Shown: piece after piece, positions 26,443-38,400 of the stretch | How positions within the stretch are numbered: position 1 is the first letter of the stretch | How the letters are laid out: the number at the start of each line of letters is the position of its first letter | Assembly: GCA_016717725.1 (NCBI GenBank) | Contig: JADKFA010000001.1 | Span: forward strand, 271,536 to 335,535 | Length of the DNA: 64,000 nucleotides | Source of the DNA: Bacteroidota bacterium | Lineage (GTDB): Bacteria > Bacteroidota > Bacteroidia > AKYH767-A > OLB10 | Reading direction: 5' to 3' | Program-made: the position numbers and the translations under genes | Notes under the pieces: generated by a model | What the model was told of the DNA's origin: nothing | The model's database searches: none | What the model saw: only the letters and a program-made list of their open reading frames with translations

Positions 26443-29400
26443 CTAATACACCACTACTCTTTGTTGAAGTCTCCGTCCCTCTTCATTCACTACGATTAAA
26501 TAAACACCTCTTGCTAATTCAGTCGTTTCATAGCGGGTTGAATAGAGCAATCCGTTTCCAACAATTGATTTACTATTTACCAATCGTCCCTCGGCATCCA
26601 TCATTTCAATGGTGAATGAAACATTCTCTTTCGTTTGGTAGAACAATTCGAATTGATCGTGCGCAGGGTTTGGATAAATATTAAATACAGTACCGCTAAG
26701 ATCAGCCTCACGTATACAACTCGCCACTGTAATTCCTGATAAGTTTCGAATGGCTGAATTTCCACAAGTGTTTATTGCGGTTACTGAAATCAACTGATTC
26801 GTAGCAGCACTTGGTCCAAATAATACATTAATTACTTTGGTTCCCTGCCCACTTATAATTGTTGCAGTAGATGGAACTGTCCAATTGTATTGCATCGCTC
26901 CCGTCACTGTACCCACAGAGTATTGGAAGTTTCCATTTGTACAAACATTCACTGGTCCGCTAATGATGCTTGGTTGTGCTGGAGGACCTTTAACAGTGAG
27001 TGTTCGTAATGTGCTGATGCCACATCCATTTATCGCATACACAGAAACTGTACCTGTAACAAATGATGAATTCCAATTTACTACGATGCTCGTTCCCGTG
27101 GATGAGCCTACGATGGTTCCGTTTACAACATTCCATTGATAGGAGTTTGCACCTACCATTGGCGTGATTGAATACACCGCACCCACTACGTTACACATTC
27201 CCGTTAATGGTCCTGTGATTGGGCCTGGAGCTGGTAGAATATTTAACCCAACCGCTTTTGTCCTAGCTGGACTCACACCACAACTATTTCCTGCAACCAC
27301 AGAAATCGTTCCGCCCACAAAACCTGGACCTACGCTCACTGTAATTACATTCGTACCTGCGCCACTGATGATGGTCATTCCAGCAGGTAATGTCCAAGTA
27401 TAGAATGTTGCTCGAGGAACCAGTGCAATTGAGAATACAACGATGTCTCCTGGACAAACTTTTGCAGGACCACTTATTGATCCAGGTCGTACAGGAATAA
27501 TTGAATTCAAACTAATATTTACACAAGAGATGGAAGGACCACAAAGCGTATATTGATTTACACATAGCGTTCCGTTAATTCCTTGTTGCATGGTTGCTGC
27601 TGTCCATGTTGTGTTTATCGTTGGAGTACCTTGTCCACTAGTGATTGTCATTCCGGTTGGTGTAGTCCATAAATACGTTGCGCCAATTACAGGAGTAACC
27701 GAATAAACAGAACTTCCAGCAGTAGCAGGAATACATGCGGAAATGAGTGTGCCTGTTATTGGTCCAACTAAGATGATTGGTTTTATAGTAACACAAACCG
27801 TATCCGTGAAGCAACAAGTTGGATCATTCGGATTACAACATACTACCACGTAGCAAGTATTCTGTTGTGGATTTGCTTGGAAGGTATTTCCTTGTCCTAC
27901 AACAATTGGTCCTTCTACTGTTAATGCATACCAAATCGCATTTCCTTCACATCCTGTTACATTTAGTGTTGCCACGCCACCTGCACAAATGATGGTGTCG
28001 TTGCCAGCCGAGATGGTCGTAGTCGGATCACAGCAATACATGGTTGTAATTGTATTCGTTATCGTAGCTACGCAACCGTTAGGATCGGTGTACGTGAATG
28101 TGATCACATAAGAACCGATGCCAGGAGGTGTAAACGTATTACCGAAGATGCCAGGTCCAGAGAAGTATCCAGTTCCGCCAGCGAACGGAGACATCACCCA
28201 TGTATTATTAATATCCACGAAAATATCAGCAGGATTTAATGTTATTGGTCCGCCGTTAGAGCAGATATCCGTATAAATACTTGGCCATGCTAATACAGGT
28301 TGCGGACTTACATACACACAAACCGTATCGGTATCACAACATGCAGGATAAACAGGATCACAACAAACGACCATGTAGCAAGTACTTAGTTGAGGGAAGG
28401 CATCGAAGATTGGACCTTGTCCAACAACAAATGGTCCTTCTACTCCGAGTTGATACCAAGTAGTAGCGCCATTACATCCAGTTGCAGTAAGAATCGCAAC
28501 TCCACCAGCACAAATCGTGGTATCATTTCCAGCGGATATTGTATTTATCGTGTCACAACAGAACATAGTTGTAATTGTATTCGTTATCGTAGCTACACAA
28601 CCGTTAGGATCGGTGTAAGTGAATGTAATCACATACGAACCAATTCCAGGAGGTGTAAACGTATTTCCGAAGATACCAGGCCCAGAGAAGTATCCTGTTC
28701 CGCCAGCCACGGGAACCATTACCCATGTATTGTTGATGTTTACATAGATGTCAGAAAGATTGAGTGTTATTGATCCACCGTTCGAGCAGATATCCGTGTA
28801 GATACTTGGCCATGCCAATATCGGTTGCGGACTTACATACACACAAACCGTATCCGTATCACAACATGCAGGATAAATTGGATCACAACAAACGACCATG
28901 TAACATGCACTTTGTTGAGGGAAGGCATCGAAGACTGGACCTTGTCCAACCACGAATGGTCCTTCTACTCCAAGTTGATACCAAGTAACAGCACCATTGC
29001 AGCCTGTTGCTGAGAGTATGGCTACTCCACCTGCACAGATGGTCGTATCATTTCCAGCCGATATTGTATTTATTGTATCGCAACAGAAAGTTGTGGTAAT
29101 GGAATTCGTCATCGTAGCTACGCAACCGTTAGGATCGGTATAGGTGAATGTGATTACATAAGAACCAATTCCAGGAGGTGTAAACGTATTACCAAAGATG
29201 CCAGGACCAGAGAAGACTCCAGTTCCACCAGCCGCGGGAACCATCACCCATGTATTGTTGATGTTTACATAGATGTCAGAAAGATTGAGTGTTATTGGTC
29301 CACCGTTCGAGCAGATATCCGTATAGATATTAGGCCATGCTAATACAGGCTGCGGACTTACATACACACAAACCGTATCGGTATCGCAACATGCAGGATA

Positions 29401-32400
29401 TAAAGGATCACAACAAACCACCATATAACATGTACTTTGCTGAGGGAACACATCGAAGATTTGACCTTGAACAACAGGAACTGGACCTTCTCCAGTTAGT
29501 ATGTACCAAGTTGGCGTGCCGGTGCAACCTGCTACCGAAAGAATAGCTACTCCAACAGCACAAATCGTAGTATCGTTTCCAGCAGAAATATTAAATGTAG
29601 TATCACAACAGAATATTACATTGATGGTATTACAAACCATTGCAGAACATCCCGCACTATCTGTATACGTATAACAAATGGTATGTGTGCCGATGGTAGA
29701 CGGCGTAAACACATTACCCACCACACCTGGACCAGAGAAATATCCACTTCCAGGAACAGAGCTTATAGAAACCCAATTATTATTTACATACACTTGGATT
29801 TGTGATGAGTCGAGTACAATAGGCGTTGAGTTTTGACATACCGATGGATAGTTCGTATTCCATTGTAAGATCGGATGTGGATTCACATACACACAAACTG
29901 TATCGGTATCGCAACATGCAGGATATAAAGGATCACAACAAACAACCATGTAGCAAGTACTCACTTGCGGGAAGGCATCAAATACTTCACCTTGCATTAC
30001 CGGAACCGCACCTTCATTAGTTAGCATATACCATGTTGGTGTGCCGACACATCCTTCAACTTCTAAAATAGCAACTCCACCAGCACAAATCGTAGTATCA
30101 TTACCAGCAGAAATATTAAATGTTGTATCACAACAGAATATGACATTGATGGTATTACAAACCATGGCAGAACATCCTAGACTATCGGTATAGGTGTAAC
30201 AAATGGTATATGTACCGATGGTCGATGGTGTAAATACATTTCCTACAACTCCAATTCCTGAGAAGTATCCGCTTCCTGGAAGTGATGAAATGGGAACATA
30301 CACATTATTCACTTGTACTAAAATCTGCGAAGAATCAAGAACAATTGGTGATGAGTTTTGACAAACAGATGGATAAATTGTATTCCACTGCAAATTTGGA
30401 TGTGGATTTACATACACACAAACCGTATCCGTATCGCAACATGCAGGATACAACGAATCACAACAAACAACCATGTAGCAAGTACTCACTTGCGGGAAGG
30501 CATCAAATACTTGACCTTGAATTACAGGAACTGGACCTTCTCCAGTTAGAATGTACCAGGTAGGAGTTCCTACACAACCTTCCACTTCTAAGATGGCAAC
30601 TCCACCAGCACAAATGGTAGTATCGTTTCCAGCAGAAATATTAAATGTAGTATCGCAACAGAAGATGACATTGATGGTATTACAAACCGTATTCGTACAA
30701 CCGACACTATCTGTATAGGTGTAACAAATTGTATGCGTACCAATCGTTGATGGAGTGAATATATTTCCAGAAACAAATGGTCCAGAGAAGACACCGCTTC
30801 CACCCAAACTTGATACAGGCACCCAAGTATTATTTACATAAACGAGGATGTTATTTGAATCAAGATAAATTGGAGCTGAGTTTTGACAAACGGATGGATA
30901 ATTTGTATTCCATTGTAGAATTGGTAATTCATTTACATAAACACAAACCGTATCCGTATCACAACATGTTGGATACAACGGATCACAACAAACTACAAAG
31001 TAACAAGTGCTCTGCGTTGGCATCACATCCACAACAGGACCTTGTCCAACGACGATAGGACCTTCCACTGACATCTTATACCAAATTGGCGCACCCGTAC
31101 ATCCTGTTACATTTAGAATCGCAACACCGCCATGACAAATGGTAGTATCGTTTCCAGCAGAAATACTAAATGTAGTATCGCAACAGAAGATGACGTTGAT
31201 GGTATTACAAACTGTATTCGTACATCCTACACTATCGGTATAGGTGTAACAAATGGTATGCGTACCGATGGTTGATGGCGTGAATATATTTCCAGAGACA
31301 AATGGTCCGGAGAAGACTCCGCTTCCACCCAAACTCGATACAGGCACCCAAGTATTATTTACATAAACGAGGATGTTATTTGAATCAAGATAGATCGGCG
31401 CTGAATTTTGACAAACCGATGGATAATTTGTATTCCATTGCAGAATCGGCAATTCATTTACATAAACACAAACCGTATCCGTATCACAACATGTTGGATA
31501 CAACGGATCACAACAAACTACAAAGTAACAAGTGCTCTGCGTTGGCATCACATCCACAACTGGACCTTGTCCAACGACGATAGGTCCTTCCACTGACATC
31601 TTATACCAAGTTGGCGCACCCGTACATCCTATTACATTTAGAATCGCAACACCGCCATGACAAATGGTAGTATCGTTTCCTGCAGAAATATTAAATGTAG
31701 TATCGCAACAGAAGATGACATTGATAGTATTACAAACTGTATTTGTACATCCCACACTATCTGTGTATGTATAACAAATAGTATGTGTACCGATGGTAGA
31801 TGGAGTAAAGATATTTCCAGAGACAAATGGTCCGGAGAAAGATCCACTTCCACCCAAACTCGATACCGGCACCCAAGTATTATTTACATAAACGAGGATG
31901 TTATTTGAATCAAGATAGATCGGCGCTGAATTTTGACAAACCGATGGATAATTTGTATTCCATTGTAGAATCGGCAATTCATTTACATAAACACAAACCG
32001 TATCCGTATCACAACATGCTGGATACAACGGATCACAACAAACTACAAAGTAACAAGTGCTCTGCGTTGGCATCACATCCACAACTGGACCTTGTCCAAC
32101 GACGATAGGTCCTTCCACTGACATCTTATACCAAGTTGGCGCACCCGTACATCCTGTTACATTTAGAATCGCAACACCGCCATGACAAATGGTAGTATCG
32201 TTTCCTGCAGAAATATTAAATGTAGTATCGCAACAGAAGATGACATTGATAGTATTACAAACGGTATTTGTACATCCCACACTATCTGTGTATGTATAAC
32301 AAATAGTATGTGTACCGATGGTAGATGGAGTAAAGATATTTCCTGTAACAAATGGTCCGGAGAAGACTCCGCTTCCACCCAAACTTGACACAGGCACCCA

Positions 32401-35400
32401 AGTATTATTTACATAAACAAGAATGTTATTTGAATCGAGATAAATCGGTGCTGAGTTTTGACAAACCGATGGATAATTTGTATTCCATTGCAGAATCGGC
32501 AACTCATTTACATAAACACAAACCGTATCCGTATCACAACATGTTGGATACAACGGATCACAACAAACTACAAAGTAACAAGTGCTCTGTGTTGGCATCA
32601 CATCCACAACTGGACCTTGTCCAACGACGATGGGTCCTTCCACTGACATCTTATACCAAACAGCAGGGCCATTACATCCATTCACATTTAGAATGGCAAC
32701 ACCACCATGACAAATTGTAGTATCGTTTCCAGCAGAAATATTAAATGTAGTATCGCAACAGAAGATGACATTGATAGTATTACAAACGGTATTTGTACAT
32801 CCCACACTATCTGTGTATGTATAACAAATAGTATGTGTACCGATGGTAGATGGAGTAAAGATATTTCCAGAGACAAATGGTCCGGAGAAAGATCCGCTTC
32901 CACCCAAACTTGACACAGGCACCCAAGTATTATTTACATAAACAAGAATGTTATTTGAATCGAGATAAATTGGAGCTGAGTTTTGACAAACCGATGGATA
33001 ATTTGTATTCCATTGTAGAATTGGTAATTCATTTACATAAACACAAACCGTATCCGTATCGCAACATGTTGGATACAACGGATCACAACAAACTACAAAG
33101 TAACAAGTGCTCTGCGTTGGCATCACATCAACCACAGGTCCTTGACCAACGACGATAGGACCTTCGACTGACATCTTATACCAAATTGGCGCACCCGTAC
33201 ATCCAGTTACATTTAGAATCGCAACACCGCCATGACAAATGGTAGTATCGTTACCAGCAGAAATATTAAATGTTGTATCGCAACAGAAGATGACATTGAT
33301 GGTATTACAAACTGTATTCGTACAACCGACACTATCGGTATAGGTGTAACAAATAGTATGAGGTCCGATGATTGATGGAGTAAATACATTTCCTACAACA
33401 CCAGGCCCACTGAAGAATCCGCTTCCCGGAACCGCGTTAATCGACACCCAATTTCCATTTATGAAAATCTGTATTTGTGATGAGTCTAATACAATCGGCG
33501 CTGAATTTTGACAAACATTCGGATAAACTGAAGTCCATTGTAATATTGGCAACGGATTTACATTTATACAAACAGTATCGGTATCACAACAACAAGTTCC
33601 GACTCCACAACATGTAACAACATAGCAAGTAGATACCGTTGGGTTTACTTCAATAAATGGACCATTGCCCACAAAAATTAAAGTGTCTCCAGAGATGGCA
33701 TACCACTCTGGCATACCTGTACAACCCACCACATGCAATGGAACAAAAGTTCCTGCGCAAACTGTAGTATCATTGCCGGCATCAATATCAGGAACATTAG
33801 AATTGATACAAACATTATCAAACCCAGATGTTTCTCCAACGGCCGCAGAATAATCGACTCTAAACAATACATTGGTAACATTTGACAATACCGTTGTCCA
33901 ATCGGTAATTGCAGTACCAGCAATTGGTGCCCATGTTCCTAGAGGAGAGGTTGGCGGAGGATTACAATCTGTAATTGGCGCACAAATATTTTGCCATGGA
34001 GAAAGTTCCGTAACGGTAGCACTTGAAGTAAATACAAATCCGAGTGCGCCATTTAAAATCCTAAACGTAGGATTGACATTGATTGAACCGGCTACTCCAT
34101 CATCAATCAATTTATAATCGAAACAGAATTGACCACAGCACCATTTACCCAGCAGATTATATCCAGTTTCTAATTGTGAAGGACCTGCTAAATCAGAGCC
34201 CATCACAAAATAATCGGTTGGGCCACCTTGAGATCCTACATTGGTTACGGAGACTCCTACATTAGGTGCACCTGCAAAAGGTTGCCAGCCCATCAATGTA
34301 TTATTATCAAAATTAATACAGGTATCTACACACAAGGTAGTATCTGGAATTGGGCAACAACTCTTAAAATCAATATCCAATGTATCACTTGAATCGGCAC
34401 ATCCCCATTGGTTCGATCCCATCAATCGGAACTTTCCTCCTGGAGGATACACATTCAAGTTTTGTGAATTCGTGTATGGAACAAAAACATTCCCCACTAA
34501 CATTTGCCAATCATAATAGAACAATCCAACGGGACCTGGAATAGTTACCGAATCACATTCATCACAAAATTCATAGCAACCACTCGGCACACAACTTAAA
34601 TCGGGACGAGGATGAACGGTAATAATGTTCGATTGCGCACTACATCCAAACTGATTGGTTGCAGTAACCCAATAGTCGTTTGGCAATACCACATTGATGT
34701 TGGTTCCCATCTGACCCGTACTCCAATTATAAACGATGGGAGGTCCTAACGGTCCGACTATACTTAAATTAAATATTTGTCCTTGACATAACACTCCGCC
34801 CGGATTAGAAATTATGAAAGGGTTAACTGGAGCAGGATTCACAATTACATTAATCGTATCTACTTGTGTACAACCAAATGCATTGGTAACAATAACGCTA
34901 TATTGTCCGGCATCTGTAAGTTGCATATTTGTTTTCACAAATGGATTCGTTATTCCTGTAGCGGCTGGACCTGTCCAAGCATACGTTGCTCCTGCAACTG
35001 GAGTACTTAATAAGTTTAACGTTTCTCCCTCACATAAAACCGTATCCCCTGTAATATTTGCAATTGGTTTTGGATTCACTGTAATCACAACAGGTGCAAT
35101 TGAAGGATAGGCACAACCGTTAGGTGTTTGCACAATGACAGAATACGTTCCACTTTGCGTTGCCCAGAAAATAGGTTGTGCATTCGCAGGTGACGTCAAT
35201 GGAGGAGCAGGAGATTTCGACCATAAATAAGTTGCTCCTGGAGGACTCACAGTAAGTTTCACAGAATCACCCTGACAGAAAATTGGTGAACCTGTAACAA
35301 CAATAGCGGCTGAAGATGGAACAGGATCCACCGTAACAACATAAGTTGCCGAACCTATACATCCATTTGCAGCAGTCACTGTAACTTGATAGGTGAATGT

Positions 35401-38400
35401 TCCTGGAGTACCCGCAATAATATTTAGATTGGGAGAATTTGTACCTACTGGTGTACTTGGTAATCGAATCCAAGCATAGTTTACACCCGCAGCTGAAGTT
35501 TTAATATTTAAAGCTTCGCCTTGACAATAATTTGTCAATCCTGTTATAGTAACAGTTGGTGATTTATTCACTGTTACTTGAACGGGTCCAAATGTATAAG
35601 GACAGCCATTTACTCCTATACCCGTCACACTATAAAATCCGCTTGTTTTCACATACGCAGGATTGTTAGGGAAAGGAGGAGGAGAAATCACATTCCAAGT
35701 AAATGGTCCAGGGCCTGATGCGGTAAGAGAAACAGAATCACAGGCTAGAGAACCTACTGTGATGGTACCTGATCCAGCGGGAGTAACCGTTACGTTTTGA
35801 GATGCTGACGAAGTACAACCAAAGATATCCGTTACAGCAATAGATGCTGTAAATGGACCTGAAGCGGCATACGGGAGACTAGCTGGAGAAGAAGTTGACG
35901 TACCTCCATTACCGTTATTAAACAACATGGAAGCTTGGTTAGCAAGAAGCACTGACGTATTCGTAAAAATATTTGGAGCACCTACACAAAGAGGACTTGA
36001 AACCGTGAAAGATGCCGAAATAGGTACAGGAACATTTATTGTTTTTGTAACCATACATGTTGCTCCAGTTGCAGGATCAAAAGCACTGAAATTAATTATA
36101 TGCGTTCCCGCTGACAACGTAATTGCAGGAGGAAAAGGATTAGTAGAAATTGTAGTTGCAAATGTAGCATCGTACCATGTCCAATTATATGCGGTTGCTA
36201 CTCCGAGATACTGAGAAGTATTCGAGAAAACAACTTGCATCACATTTGAACCATTACATTGATAATCGAAATCAAAATCAAGATCGAATGGAATGGTTAC
36301 GTTACGTGTTCTGCTGATATTCTTATTACAGGGAGATCCATCAGGATAGGTACCTAATGCAACACCGACTACAGTTACGGGGAATACTCCCGGATAAGGA
36401 TATGTCGCTGAAACTGGAGTGACAGCACCCGCACTTCCTCCTGCACCAAAATTCCATCCTGTTAATGTACCTGTATAAATTTTAGTATACGTTTGAGTTA
36501 AGCAGATGGGTGGTGTGTATGTAAAATCAATACTGTCATTTACCTGACAGGAATCAATAATTTGTGTACAGGATGCCGTATCTACCGTTATAAAATTCGA
36601 CAACTTAGTACATCCAAATGAGTTGGTTACTACACAGCTAAAAGTGGTCAGTGAATTAATGGTTGTTGTAACAGATGGTCCCGTTGTTCCTGTCGGCGAC
36701 CACAAGAAAGTATAGCCTGGTTGAGCTACCGCATTCATTGTTACTGAACCGGGGAATGCACAAATAGTAAAAGGACCATTTATTATTGCAGTCGGTTCTG
36801 GATTAATCGTCATTGTTGTGGTGGTGGTTGCAGCACAACCAGCAGCACTCACTACAGTCAATGAAACATTATACGTTCCAGGAATGGCATACGTAACTAC
36901 AGGATTTTGTGAAGATGAAAAACCAGGAGAGCCTCCTGCAAAAATCCATGAATATGTACTACCTCCGCTTCCTGAAAAGTTTACATTTGAATTTTGACAA
37001 GCTGGAGACACTACTGAAATACCTGGTGTTGGATTAGGACTTATCACTACTACATATTTTATTGTAGTATCCAAACAAGTTGCTTGAACGCGCACTTTAA
37101 CAGTATCTGTTCCAGCAATGGTCCATTTTAAATTCATAAAATTATTTCCTGAAGAGGAAATAATTCCTTTTGGAGAATTTGACAACGACCAAGAATAATA
37201 AGCGCCTGGAAATAAAGGTTGCGAGAAATTATAAGAAGAAAGTGCATTAATACAAACACTATCGGGACCATTGATGATAGGTACCACTGGAATATCTTCA
37301 ACAGTGATCAATGTATTCGCTGTATCCGAACAACCAGAAACATTAGTTACAACCAGTTGCACATTATAGTTTCCAGCAGCAGTATAAATATGAGATGGCT
37401 TTTGTATCACATCAGTTCCTGCATCACCAAAATCCCAATTCCAAGTTGGACCTGGATTCAACGTTGAAAAATTTACTGTTGTATTTACGCAAGGATTAGC
37501 AGGGAAATAAGTAATGTTGGGAACTGTAGGTAATGGAAGTAAAGTTACAGGAACCATTACTGAATCATCATAACATCTGGAAATTTTTAGTTTAACAAAG
37601 ATGGGAGTGATCGCTGCGCTGATCCATTTTATACTAATCGTATTGGTACCATTTGCAGTTACAATATTTCCTGCTGTTGATGGAACCACCGACCATGTGT
37701 AAGTTGCATTGCTTAGCAAAGGTGTAGGAATAGAATACGTAATTGTACTATTCATACAAACAATCGGACTGCTTGCTGTAACAATGGGCAGTGGAAAATT
37801 AGGCCATGTCACTACGGTTTTTACTGCTGATGCAATTGAAGAGCAGAAAGGACTTGCACTCAACATTTGCACCACCGAAACAGTTCCACCGCCCGGATTC
37901 CATTGAATATTTACACTACTTCCATTTGATGGACCTACGATAACACCGTTACTAACGGTCCACACATACGTAACTCCAGTCATGTTAGAAATCACGGCAT
38001 AATTTGTACTCACATTCGCACAAACGGTGTCGGGTCCTACCACAGGATTTGGTTGCAGCATATTCACTACTTCCAAACACACTTTTGCAGAATCGTTACA
38101 ATACACATTGGGTGGCGTGTAGGCTGTTAAGCAATAAGTTCCAGAACCAGCATTCCAAGTGTATGCATTCAATGCTGCAGTACTTGCAAAATTGATCACA
38201 CTTGGAATGGGTGTTGTCATTTTCCATGTCACACCTGATGCAATGGTATTATTGGTAAGATTCATTCCGTTGAACGGAGCGCTTACTGCATTTGGACAAA
38301 CTTTAGTAGGTCCAGCAATACCAAAAATAGGACGAACATCTACAGTAATAGTTGCGGTTCCACCACAACCAGGATCGTCAGTACATTGGTCAGGTAAGTT

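Noticed and set aside
28281..33158. Many plus-strand frames of 60-127 codons inside the giant gene
   Set aside because: They recur once per 525-bp repeat as antisense shadows of the real frame, with no signal or domain of their own.
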